11,182 bases of DNA from Bog-473 sp035552095 (GCA_035552095.1 DASZMA010000066.1:1-11182), one strand, 5' to 3'; shown: positions 1-6,057, counted from the first letter of the stretch. Notes: a model not told the origin generated them from the sequence alone. Numbers and translations: made by a program.

Positions 1-137
1 CCGCCGACCACGCTCGGGTGCAGGAGGCCATCCCAGAGGGCCTCCACCCCGACGCCGCAACAGGTGACCGCACCCATTCCGGTGACCGCCACCCGGCGCC
101 CCCGGATCGGGCCATCGGCTCCGATCCCGAGCTGCAT
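1..137 (-). CDS. fabF: beta-ketoacyl-ACP synthase II, N-terminal fragment
   Basis: Only the first 45 codons lie in the window; the gene continues past position 1. The visible protein begins MQLGIGADGPIRGRR and then reads VAVTGMGAVTCCGVGVEALW, the opening beta strand and glycine-rich turn typical of the thiolase-fold condensing enzymes KAS I/II. FabF condenses malonyl-ACP with a growing acyl-ACP to lengthen fatty acids. The start ATG shares one base with the TAA stop of acpP (TAATG), so translation is probably coupled to acyl carrier protein. The catalytic Cys-His-His triad is outside the window and cannot be checked. The acpP-fabF order is a standard fatty-acid operon arrangement, which supports FabF over a polyketide-type synthase. 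Confidence 0.88.
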   Translation of the reverse strand, partial: MQLGIGADGPIRGRRVAVTGMGAVTCCGVGVEALWDGLLHPSVVG

Positions 138-376
138 TAGAGCTTCGAGGAGATCAGGTCGAAGGCCTGGCCGATGGTGCCGATGTCCTCGAGCTCCGTC
201 TCCTCCACCGTGATGTCGAAGGCCTCTTCCAGGGCCATGACCAGCTCGACCAGGTCGAGGCTGTCGGCGTCGAGGTCCTCGGCGAACTTGGCTTCCTTGG
301 TGATCTTCTCCGCTGGCACCTGCAGCACCTCTACGGCGCACTCGCGAAACTTCTCGAACGCTGCGTCGCTGTCCAC
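137..376 (-). CDS. acpP: acyl carrier protein
   Basis: A 79-residue acidic protein of normal ACP length. It contains the 4'-phosphopantetheine attachment motif DADSLDLVEL with the modified serine at residue 39, followed by the conserved helix VMALEEAFDI. It carries acyl chains on the phosphopantetheine thiol between the fatty-acid synthase enzymes in the cytoplasm. The start is GTG at 376, supported by a strong Shine-Dalgarno AAGGAG (388-383) six bases upstream. It sits 34 nt after fabG and overlaps fabF by one base, so it belongs to the fabD-fabG-acpP-fabF transcript. The good ribosome-binding site fits the high ACP expression usually seen in bacteria. Nothing unusual is seen in the protein. 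Confidence 0.96.
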   Translation of the reverse strand: MDSDAAFEKFRECAVEVLQVPAEKITKEAKFAEDLDADSLDLVELVMALEEAFDITVEETELEDIGTIGQAFDLISSKL

Positions 377-410
377 GTATAGCTCCTTGTTCTGGTTGGT
401 TGATCAGACT

Positions 411-1136
411 CTAGAGGCCCATGCCCAGGCCGCCATCGACCGGGATGACCGCCCCGGTCACATAACTCGCCCCCGGCGAGGCCAAAAAGCCGACCACGCT
501 GGCGACATCATCCACCGTGCCGGCCCGGCCCAGGGGGACCTGGCTGGTCATAACGGCCATCCGGTCCTCGCCCAGGGCAGCGGTCATGTCAGTGTTCACG
601 ATCCCCGGCGCCACCACGTTGACCGTGATCTGGCGGCTGCCCACTTCCCGGGCGATCGCCCGGGCCATGCCGACCAGGCCGGCCTTGGAGGCGGCGTAGT
701 TGGCCTGGCCCGGGAGGCCGACGTAGGCGCTGACCGAGGATAGGAAGATGATGCGGCCGGTGTGCAGTCGCAACATCTTGGCCAGTGCCCGCTTGGCCAC
801 CCGGAAGGAGCCGGTCAAGTTGGCGTCAATGACCTCGGTGAAGGCGTCCTCGCTCATGCGCAGCATGAGGCCGTCGCGGGTGATCCCGGCGTTGGCCACC
901 AGGACCTCGACCGGACCCCAGGTGCTCTCAATCGTGGCGAAGGCCGATTCGACCAGGATGGGGTCGGTCACGTCGCAGGGCACGGCAAAGAAGCGGCTGG
1001 CGTCGCTCCCGGCCGGGGGAAGGGGTGGATCGCCCGTGCGGTACGTCGTGGCCACCTGGTCGCCGTTGGCCAGGAACCAATCCACGCAGGCGGCGCCGAT
1101 ACCCCGATTGCCCCCGGTGACCAGGACGACGGCCAT
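411..1136 (-). CDS. fabG: 3-oxoacyl-ACP reductase (short-chain dehydrogenase)
   Basis: A 241-residue classical short-chain dehydrogenase/reductase, close to the usual FabG length. The NADPH-binding motif TGGNRGIG is at residues 7-14, NAG at 82-84, the structural Asn at 106, and the catalytic Ser134, Tyr147 and Lys151 (YAASK) are all present. The C-terminus VTGAVIPVDGGLGMGL matches FabG. It reduces 3-oxoacyl-ACP to 3-hydroxyacyl-ACP in fatty-acid elongation. The start ATG at 1136 has AAGGAG nine bases upstream, lying inside the end of fabD; only four bases separate the fabD stop from this start. Its place between fabD and acpP supports a fatty-acid role rather than an unrelated SDR. A homologous acetoacetyl-CoA reductase role is possible but less likely here. 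Confidence 0.93.
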   Translation of the reverse strand: MAVVLVTGGNRGIGAACVDWFLANGDQVATTYRTGDPPLPPAGSDASRFFAVPCDVTDPILVESAFATIESTWGPVEVLVANAGITRDGLMLRMSEDAFTEVIDANLTGSFRVAKRALAKMLRLHTGRIIFLSSVSAYVGLPGQANYAASKAGLVGMARAIAREVGSRQITVNVVAPGIVNTDMTAALGEDRMAVMTSQVPLGRAGTVDDVASVVGFLASPGASYVTGAVIPVDGGLGMGL

Positions 1137-1140
1137 GAGG

Positions 1141-1416
1141 TCAGGCTCCTTCCGGCACGCGTAGCCAGACGAGCGGTTGGCCCTCTTGCACCCGCTCGCC
1201 GTCGACGGCCAGCCAGCGGATGACCTGGCCGGCGAAGGGGGTGCGCACCTCGGTTACCCCGATGCGGCCCACCAGGTCGCCCACCGCCACCACCGAATTG
1301 GGGTCGCCGTTGGGGTCGCTGTCGGTACCCGGGAGGAGCCCGGTGCCGGGTGCCCGCAGCGAGCCTTCGGGGGCGAAGATGCCGCTGCCTGGGCTGACCA
1401 CCACCCGCTCGGACAT
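1141..1416 (-). other. BCCP-like C-terminal domain of FabD, biotin lysine missing
   Basis: This marks residues 323-413 of the FabD fusion. The order of elements (SP-x-x-G-x-F, then V-x-VGD, then a hairpin turn, then G-x-V-x-x-x-x-V-x-x-G-x-x-V-x-x-GQPL) follows a biotinyl domain, but the turn is about four residues short and carries Glu-Val-Arg where biotin carriers have Met-Lys-Met. It is therefore unlikely to be biotinylated. The first residue is a methionine (MSERVVV) with a weak GGTGAG nine bases before it, so separate internal translation of a 91-residue carrier-like protein is conceivable but unproven. Confidence 0.7.
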
Positions 1417-2382
1417 GTAGAGGTGCTCACCCTGGTGCAGGGCGGGCTCGGCCCGCCAGGTGCCGGCGGCGCCGATCTGGTCCATCAGGGTGTCCAGGTC
1501 GGCCGGCTTGGTCACCGAGAGCGACTGGATCTCGGGCAGGCTGCGCTTGGCCAGACCGCTGAGCACGCCGCCCGGGCCCAGCTCGACCAGGGAGGTCAGG
1601 CCCAGCCCGGCGAAGGTCTCGAGCGTCTGGCGCCACCGCACCGGGCTGCAGAGCTGGGCCGAGAGCAGGCCGGGCCAGTCGGCCGGGTCGTCGTGGACCC
1701 GGGCGTCGACGTTGGCCACCACCCGCACCTCGGGCACCAGGAAGGTGACCTCGCTCAGAGCCTGGCGCAGGGGCTCGCGGGCGCTCTGCATGAGCGGGGT
1801 GTGGAAGGCCCCCGAGACTGGGATAGCCATGACCTTCTTGGCCCCGAGCTCTTTGGCCAGGGCACCGGCACGGGCCACCGCCTCGACGGTGCCGGCGATG
1901 ACCACCTGGCCGGGGGCGTTGTAGTTGGCTACCCAGACGTCGCCCTCGGCCCGCTGGCAGGCCGCCTCGGCGTCGTCGTCGGCGATGCCCAGGAGGGCGG
2001 CCATGGTCCCGGGCTTCTCCTCGCCGGCTCGGGCCATCGCCTTGCCGCGAGCCACCACGAGCTGAATCCCGTGTTCGAAGGTCAGGGCCCCGCTGGCCAC
2101 CAACGCGGTGTACTCACCCAGGCTGTGTCCGGCGCACGCGGCGGGGGCCAGGCCGATGCGCTCGACTGCATCGAGCACGACCAGGCTGAGCACGGTGGTG
2201 GCCAGCTGCGCGTTGTCGGTCTTGGTCAGCTCATCAATGGGCGCCTCAAGGAGGAGGTACGACAGATCGCGCCCAGCGGCTTCGGAGGCTTCCGCCACGA
2301 ACTCCCACGAAGGATGGTCGACCCAAGGCTCGCCCATGCCGGAGCGTTGCGATCCCTGTCCCGGGAAGGTGAAGACCAACAC
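1141..2382 (-). CDS. fabD: malonyl-CoA:ACP transacylase fused to a lysine-less BCCP-like domain
   Basis: A 413-residue protein, about 100 longer than ordinary FabD. Residues 1 to about 305 are the transacylase: GQGSQ at 8-12, nucleophile Ser87 in GHSLGEY, Arg112, catalytic His194 in GAFHTPLM, and ELGPGGVLSGLAKR at 268-281. It moves malonyl from CoA to acyl carrier protein, the entry step of fatty-acid elongation. Residues 323-413 form a second domain resembling a biotin/lipoyl carrier. It has SPGSGIF (compare the BCCP thumb-type SPMVGTF), then VAVGDLVG and TPFAGQVIRWLAVDGERVQEGQPLV. The turn that should hold the biotinylated lysine reads IGVTEVRTPFAG, with no lysine. The start is GTG at 2382; a GGAG lies 11 bases upstream, so this start is likely but not certain. 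It is the first gene of the fab operon. Confidence 0.92.
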   Translation of the reverse strand: MLVFTFPGQGSQRSGMGEPWVDHPSWEFVAEASEAAGRDLSYLLLEAPIDELTKTDNAQLATTVLSLVVLDAVERIGLAPAACAGHSLGEYTALVASGALTFEHGIQLVVARGKAMARAGEEKPGTMAALLGIADDDAEAACQRAEGDVWVANYNAPGQVVIAGTVEAVARAGALAKELGAKKVMAIPVSGAFHTPLMQSAREPLRQALSEVTFLVPEVRVVANVDARVHDDPADWPGLLSAQLCSPVRWRQTLETFAGLGLTSLVELGPGGVLSGLAKRSLPEIQSLSVTKPADLDTLMDQIGAAGTWRAEPALHQGEHLYMSERVVVSPGSGIFAPEGSLRAPGTGLLPGTDSDPNGDPNSVVAVGDLVGRIGVTEVRTPFAGQVIRWLAVDGERVQEGQPLVWLRVPEGA

Positions 2383-2455
2383 TGCTACGACGTCTCCGAT
2401 CGTCGGGCGGCTACGAAGTCACAGTGTGGCACGCCGGAGCAGGGCCGGGCTTATT

Positions 2456-2471
2456 GGAATCGGCCGGTTCC
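2456..2471. promoter_or_regulatory. 16-bp near-perfect dyad upstream of fabD
   Basis: GGAATCGGCCGGTTCC reads almost the same on both strands; only one T/G position breaks the symmetry. It lies 74-89 bp before the fabD start codon, in the size range and position of a repressor operator. No clear -35/-10 pair was recognised on either side, so the relation to the promoter is unknown. The regulator is not identifiable from the sequence. Confidence 0.4.
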
Positions 2472-2477
2472 TACCGC

Positions 2478-2566
2478 TGGTACGACCAAACGTCGATCGG
2501 AAGGCCGCTAAAGGTCGAAGGTGTGCCTGGCAAGAAGGATCTCCTTGGTACGACCATTGGCGTACC
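2478..2566. promoter_or_regulatory. two copies of TGGTACGACCA upstream of fabD
   Basis: The 11-mer TGGTACGACCA occurs exactly at 2478-2488 and 2546-2556, 68 bp apart. Each copy is a small dyad (TGGT-ACG-ACCA). The fabD-distal copy also takes part in a second inverted repeat, GGTACG (2547-2552) with CGTACC (2561-2566). Both copies lie between the end of the upstream secreted-protein gene and fabD, so they could be sites for a regulator of the fatty-acid operon. This is an inference from repetition and position only. Confidence 0.4.
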
Positions 2567-2590
2567 GGGCGGTAACCACAGGCTCAGATT

Positions 2591-2616
2591 GGTTCGCGAC
2601 GCTTCAGGTCGCGACC
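2591..2616 (-). terminator. terminator-like hairpin after the propeller protein gene
   Basis: GGT(T)CGCGAC at 2591-2600 pairs with GTCGCGACC at 2608-2616 around a 7-nt loop, giving a nine-pair GC-rich stem with one bulged base. It begins about 19 bases beyond the stop codon of the minus-strand gene at 2635-4098. The tail on the minus strand has only scattered T residues, so intrinsic termination may be weak. Confidence 0.4.
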
Positions 2617-2634
2617 GTTTCGGGAGGAGCTGGG

Positions 2635-4098
2635 TCAGATCTTGGCGAGCAGGGCAGCCAACGCGGCCAACAGCTTGGCCAAGAGGGTCGGAGGAGCCCC
2701 AGCGGGAGGCGGGGCGGGGACCCCGGGCTCGGTGCCTGAGCCGGAGTTCCCCACATAGCTGCCGTCACCGGCAAAGGTCGCCGTGTAGGTGCCAGGGCTG
2801 GGTCCGATGCCCACGTCGGAACCACCGCACGTGGCGATGCCGCTGGAGTTGGTGACCCCGGAGCAGATGGTCGAACCGGCGATGGCGAAGCTCAGGGTCT
2901 CGCTCTTCACCGGGGTACTGCTGCTGGTCAGGGTGGCCGAGAACGTGATCGTGCTGCCGCTGACGGTGGCCGGCGAGGCCGTGACCGTGGTCGCCGCCTT
3001 GGCCGTTGACAGGCCCAAGAACTCCTGGCCGTTCGTGCTGATAGCGACACATTCTCCGGCCGAAGGGCATGTGATATCGGCCAGGGGCTCGCCGACCACC
3101 GGGGTGACGACCCAGCTGTTGGGCGTGTTCGGGTCGCCTTCCACCGCGTTGCCCTGCTGGTCGATGGCCACACACTCCGTGAAGGCCGGGCACGACACCC
3201 CCAAGAACTCGTTGCCGGAGCTGGAGTCGATCAGTGTCGCCGTGGCTCCGGCCACCGCCCCCGGATCGAAGCCCACCTCTTGGCCCAGACGGTCCACCGC
3301 CACGCAGGAGCCCGGGTTGCCGCATGAGATTGCGTTCAGGGGATTGGTCCCGTCGATGGAGATCCCTGTCGGCTGGGTCGGTGAGCTCTGGCCGTCGTCC
3401 TCGCTGAAGGTGAACTCCTGGCCCACGTTGTCCACCGCGGTGCACTGCTGGACCGCCGGGCAGGCCAGCCCGAAGAACTCATGGTTCTCGTCGAGGAGCG
3501 CCGACTTGATGCCGTTGACCGGCATCGGGCTGGTGGCGGAGGCCGGGTAGAAGGTCACCTCGTACCCCTGGGTGTCCACGGTGGTGCAGTCGCCCGTGGT
3601 CGGGCAGGCCAAGGCGGAGAAGGAATCGCCCTGGTAGAAGATCGGGACCGGCGTAACTGTGCCGGGGGACTGGGGATTGAACGTCGCTTCGTAGCCTTCA
3701 CCCACTGCGCTGCATTGGGTCGGGGAGGGGCAGGCCACCTGGCTCATGGATTCGGCGACGATGCCGGCGTTGATGGTCACGGGGACCGGGGATCCGGGGG
3801 AAAGGGGGTTGAAGGTCAGCTCCTGGGAGTCAACGCCATTGCCGGTCAGCGTGGTGCACTGGTTCGATGCCGGGCAGGAGAGGGACCCGATGTCTTCTCC
3901 ACTACTCACTGGGACCAAGTGGATCTGTTGGGTAGGCGGGGTCCAGGTCAGAGGGGTCGGGGCCGCACCGGCGGGGGAGGCCGACAGTCCGAGCGTGCAG
4001 AGCAGGCTCACCAACAAGGCCCACCCCGCCCTGGCCAGCCAGGCCCCGGCCACGGTGCGCCCTGTCGCCATGTTGCGCGTCGTTTCTGAAGTGTGCAT
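2635..4098 (-). CDS. secreted seven-repeat (propeller-like) protein with Ig-like domain
   Basis: A 487-residue exported protein of unknown function. A basic N-terminus and hydrophobic stretch (ALLVSLLCTLGLSASPAGA) form a signal peptide with likely cleavage near residue 45. Seven repeats of 41-48 residues follow, each built as S-x-CPxxxxC-x-AVD-xxGQE-x-TF. The cysteine pairs sit at 75/81, 123/129, 165/171, 213/219, 259/265, 303/309 and 344/350, all exactly Cys-x5-Cys. Seven such units suggest a seven-bladed beta propeller closed by small disulfides. Residues about 368-455 are an Ig-like domain (TVSGSTITFSATL ... GTYTATFAGDGSY) with Cys412 and Cys424. A proline-rich linker and a Leu/Ala helix with two lysines end the protein; there is no LPxTG signal. 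ATG at 4098 is chosen because GAGGAGG lies eight bases upstream. A binding or adhesion role is only a guess. Confidence 0.85.
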   Translation of the reverse strand: MHTSETTRNMATGRTVAGAWLARAGWALLVSLLCTLGLSASPAGAAPTPLTWTPPTQQIHLVPVSSGEDIGSLSCPASNQCTTLTGNGVDSQELTFNPLSPGSPVPVTINAGIVAESMSQVACPSPTQCSAVGEGYEATFNPQSPGTVTPVPIFYQGDSFSALACPTTGDCTTVDTQGYEVTFYPASATSPMPVNGIKSALLDENHEFFGLACPAVQQCTAVDNVGQEFTFSEDDGQSSPTQPTGISIDGTNPLNAISCGNPGSCVAVDRLGQEVGFDPGAVAGATATLIDSSSGNEFLGVSCPAFTECVAIDQQGNAVEGDPNTPNSWVVTPVVGEPLADITCPSAGECVAISTNGQEFLGLSTAKAATTVTASPATVSGSTITFSATLTSSSTPVKSETLSFAIAGSTICSGVTNSSGIATCGGSDVGIGPSPGTYTATFAGDGSYVGNSGSGTEPGVPAPPPAGAPPTLLAKLLAALAALLAKI

Positions 4099-4106
4099 CG
4101 GGCCCG

Positions 4107-4113
4107 CCTCCTC
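4107..4113 (-). promoter_or_regulatory. ribosome-binding site deciding the start at 4098
   Basis: GAGGAGG is followed by an eight-base spacer and ATG at 4098. A GTG seven codons further upstream (4119) is in frame, but the same purine run would then lie inside the gene, so the ATG is the better start. Confidence 0.75.
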
Positions 4114-4165
4114 TGTCACCGCTCACCCTGTGAGTGGGCTGGTCCTTTCAGGATGACTGGCGGAC

Positions 4166-4193
4166 ATTGCACTCACATTGCATCGGTATTGCA
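4166..4193. promoter_or_regulatory. three ATTGCA direct repeats with exact 11-bp period
   Basis: ATTGCA occurs at 4166-4171, 4177-4182 and 4188-4193; the first two share the longer form ACATTGCA and the third reads GTATTGCA. The 11-bp spacing puts all copies on one face of the helix. Direct repeats with this period are the known operator form of OmpR/PhoB-family response regulators and SARP activators. The array lies 68-95 bp upstream of the secreted propeller gene and about 140 bp upstream of the small plus-strand ORF, so it could serve either. No matching regulator gene is in the window. Confidence 0.6.
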
Positions 4194-4335
4194 GGCGACG
4201 ACTCAGCTGGGAGCACGGCGATGCCAAGAGCACTTCCGCCCCGGTCAGCCAACCGGATGTAGTCCGGCGCACAGATGTGGGCCGCCCCCCCTCGACGTTT
4301 ACCCTGGTTATCACGTTGGGTAGGAACAAACCCTG

Positions 4336-4425
4336 ATGCGAATCTTGTTCCGACTCACCATCGTGTCCATGGCGCTGACATTCGGTGTGGGGTCCCTGCT
4401 GTTCCTGGTCTTCTACATTCGCTAA
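4336..4425 (+). CDS. possible 29-residue single-pass membrane microprotein
   Basis: An ATG-to-TAA reading frame of 29 codons. The product starts MRILFRLTIV, continues with an almost wholly uncharged stretch (SMALTFGVGSLLFLVF) and ends YIR. Basic residues at both ends of a hydrophobic segment of about 20 residues suggest a single transmembrane helix. A purine run TAGGAAC lies about ten bases upstream, which is a modest ribosome-binding site. The frame fills the gap between the propeller-gene regulatory region and the tRNA-Leu gene and runs convergently toward the tRNA. It is too short to recognise by family. Reasons for caution: no strong promoter was seen, and short frames of this size arise by chance. 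Confidence 0.4.
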   Translation: MRILFRLTIVSMALTFGVGSLLFLVFYIR

Positions 4426-4462
4426 TGCATGGCGCGCCCGCCGCGAGGCGCTGCTCATTCGG

Positions 4463-4546
4463 TGCCCGGAGCGGGACTTGAACCCGCACGTCCTTTCGAA
4501 CAACGGCTTTTGAGGCCGCCGCGTCTGCCGATTCCGCCATCCGGGC
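4463..4546 (-). tRNA. tRNA-Leu, anticodon CAA
   Basis: An 84-nt class II tRNA on the minus strand. The acceptor stem GCCCGGA pairs with TCCGGGC, followed by discriminator A. The anticodon loop CTCAAAA gives anticodon CAA, which reads UUG codons, on a stem GCGGC/GCCGT. A long variable arm (GTTC-GAAAG-GAC) is typical of leucine tRNAs, and the T arm is GCGGG-TTCAAGT-CCCGC. The following bases are CCG, so the terminal CCA is not encoded and must be added by nucleotidyltransferase. The gene lies between convergent and divergent neighbours and has no integrase nearby. Confidence 0.95.
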
Positions 4547-4556
4547 CGGAGGGGAG

Positions 4557-4562
4557 AGCCTA
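4557..4562 (-). promoter_or_regulatory. possible -10 element for tRNA-Leu
   Basis: On the minus strand TAGGCT fits the TAnnnT -10 pattern and ends ten bases before the tRNA 5' end. No good -35 box is seen 16-18 bases upstream. The 68-bp gap 4547-4614 must also hold any menC promoter on the other strand; TACGGT at 4575-4580 (plus) is the only -10-like candidate and also lacks a -35. Confidence 0.3.
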
Positions 4563-4614
4563 CAAGCTGCGATCTACGGTGACCGAGTGCGCCGAACCCG
4601 CCTGGGGATCTGAG

Positions 4615-5766
4615 ATGAAGCTGGTCGGGATTGAGCTGGTGCGGGTCGATGTGCCCTTCCGGCACGAGATCGGCACCGCCACCCTGGTGCACCGCACCCG
4701 GTCGCTCCTCTATATCCGGGTGCTGGCCGATGAGGCCGAGGGCTGGGGCGAGTGCGCCGCGCTGGGCGAGGCCACCAGCGTGGACCCCAGCACCGACGAG
4801 GTGGCCGAAGCCGCCCGCAGTCGAGGCGCGCGAAGGCTGGTCGACGCGAGCGCCGCCCGCGGGGGCCATCTGCCGCTCGAGGCCGAGGTGGCCCAGCTCT
4901 TCGGCAGCTCCCCGGTCGACCGGCAACTGGGCGCCGCTTTCGAGATGGCGGTAGCCGACGTCGAGCTGCGCCGGGCCGGCCGGTCATTGGCCGCCTCGAT
5001 CGAGGTGGGGACCGGGTTCGAGAGCATGCCGGTGGGGGCGGCCGTCGGGATCCCGCCCGGACACGACCTGGGCACCCTCCGCCAGCAGGTGGCCGAGGTG
5101 GTCGGCCAGGGCGCGGCCCGGGTCCGCCTCAAAATCGCCCCGGGCTGGGACACCGAACCGGTGGCGGCGGTGCGGGCCGACCACCCGGAGCTGGCACTGC
5201 AGGTCGACGCCAACGGGTCATACCAAATGGAGGACGCTGATCGGCTCAACGAGCTGGCCTCCTTCGGGTTGATCTGCCTGGAACAGCCCCTGCCCCCAGC
5301 CGACCTGGTGGCCCACGCCGAGCTGGCCCGTCGGATCGACGTGCCTATCGCCCTCGACGAGTCGCTCTCGTCGCCCCGCCGGGTGCAGGACGCCTTGCGC
5401 AACCAGGCCTGCGCGGTGGCCTGTCTCAAGCCAGGGCGCCTGGGCGGGGTGCGGGCCGCCCGCTTGGCCCATGCCGCCTGCGTCGACGCGGGGGTGTCGG
5501 TCTTCGTCGGTGGCTTCTTCGAGACCGGGTTGGGACGGGCCTCGAATCTGGCCCTGGCCGCCCGCCTGGCCCAGGACGCGGTGGGGCTGGTCGGCGACCT
5601 GGCTGATCCCGCCACCTACCTCGAGGTCGACCCGTGCGGCTACCCCGAGGTGCGCCGGGGCTGGGTGCGCGTGCCCGACCAACCGGGGGTGGGACCGGGC
5701 CCCGACGAGCTGACCCTGGGCCATCTGGGGGCGCACCGCGAATGGTTCCCTGCCACGTACACTTGA
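4615..5766 (+). CDS. menC: o-succinylbenzoate synthase (enolase superfamily)
   Basis: A 383-residue enolase-superfamily protein that dehydrates SHCHC to o-succinylbenzoate in menaquinone biosynthesis. The metal ligands are Asp198 (QVDAN), Glu223 (CLEQP) and Asp248 (ALDES). Lys173 (RLKIAPGWD) and Lys272 (CLKPGRLGG) are the expected acid/base pair. GGFFETGLGRASNLALAA at 299-316 is characteristic of the OSBS/N-succinylamino-acid racemase subfamily, so racemase activity cannot be excluded. The first lysine of the usual KxK motif is Arg171. The start ATG at 4615 is chosen because an in-frame extension to 4429 would run through the opposite-strand tRNA and the N-terminus MKLVGIELVRVDVPF already matches the family. 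The Shine-Dalgarno is weak (GGGGA). It is the first gene of the menC-polA run; no other men genes are visible. Confidence 0.88.
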   Translation: MKLVGIELVRVDVPFRHEIGTATLVHRTRSLLYIRVLADEAEGWGECAALGEATSVDPSTDEVAEAARSRGARRLVDASAARGGHLPLEAEVAQLFGSSPVDRQLGAAFEMAVADVELRRAGRSLAASIEVGTGFESMPVGAAVGIPPGHDLGTLRQQVAEVVGQGAARVRLKIAPGWDTEPVAAVRADHPELALQVDANGSYQMEDADRLNELASFGLICLEQPLPPADLVAHAELARRIDVPIALDESLSSPRRVQDALRNQACAVACLKPGRLGGVRAARLAHAACVDAGVSVFVGGFFETGLGRASNLALAARLAQDAVGLVGDLADPATYLEVDPCGYPEVRRGWVRVPDQPGVGPGPDELTLGHLGAHREWFPATYT

Positions 5767-5772
5767 CGCTCC

Positions 5773-6057
5773 ATGCATCGTGCCCTCCTGGAGCGACGGA
5801 TCAGAGATGTCCACTCCCGGCTGGTGCGCGCCCGGGAGGAATTGGCCGTGTTGGATGAGCAGTTGGCCGTGGTGATGGAGTCGGCCGACGAGGCCCGTGT
5901 CCGTTCGCTGGTCTCGGAGACCCCGCTGGCCGCGCACGAGCACAGCGAGGCGGCCCGCCATGCCGACGCCATGGCCCGGGCCCGGGCCGCGCTGGCCGGC
6001 ACCGTGGTCGACCTCGAGCACCGCCAGGACGAGCTGCTGGCCGACGTGGCCACGTGA
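5773..6057 (+). CDS. 94-residue coiled-coil protein, unknown function
   Basis: I do not recognise a family. The protein is almost entirely charged alpha helix in two stretches: about residues 3-38 (RALLERRIRDVHSRLVRARE onward through EQLAVVMES) and about 55-92 (HEHSEAARHADAMARARAAL onward). These are joined by a short PLAA turn, suggesting a helical hairpin or a dimeric coiled coil. There is no signal peptide, membrane segment or cysteine. It begins six bases after the menC stop and its TGA overlaps the GTG start of the response regulator (GTGA), so the two are probably translationally coupled. The coupling suggests a partner or accessory role with the ANTAR regulator, which is inference only. 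Codon use and overlap with its neighbours support it as a real gene. Confidence 0.75.
   Translation: MHRALLERRIRDVHSRLVRAREELAVLDEQLAVVMESADEARVRSLVSETPLAAHEHSEAARHADAMARARAALAGTVVDLEHRQDELLADVAT

Noticed and set aside
1177..2511. A 444-codon plus-strand frame opposite fabD
   Set aside because: Low-complexity His/Gly-rich translation and complete overlap with a well-supported FabD gene mark it as an antisense shadow.
4241..4267. Alternative short hairpins (CCGGT/ACCGG and CCGGA/TCCGG) as a riboswitch or attenuator
   Set aside because: Stems of five GC-rich pairs are expected by chance at this base composition, and no conserved riboswitch core was recognised.
4434..4451. Hairpin GCGCC/GGCGC downstream of tRNA-Leu as a terminator
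   Set aside because: The stem is only five pairs with an eight-base loop and has no T tract on either strand.
4463..4546. tRNA-Leu as an integration site for a mobile element
   Set aside because: There is no integrase, no repeated copy of the tRNA 3' end and no change in gene character nearby.
4429..4614. N-terminal extension of MenC to an ATG at 4429
   Set aside because: The extension would read through the opposite-strand tRNA-Leu gene and adds residues with no match to the family; the ATG at 4615 gives a normal MenC N-terminus.
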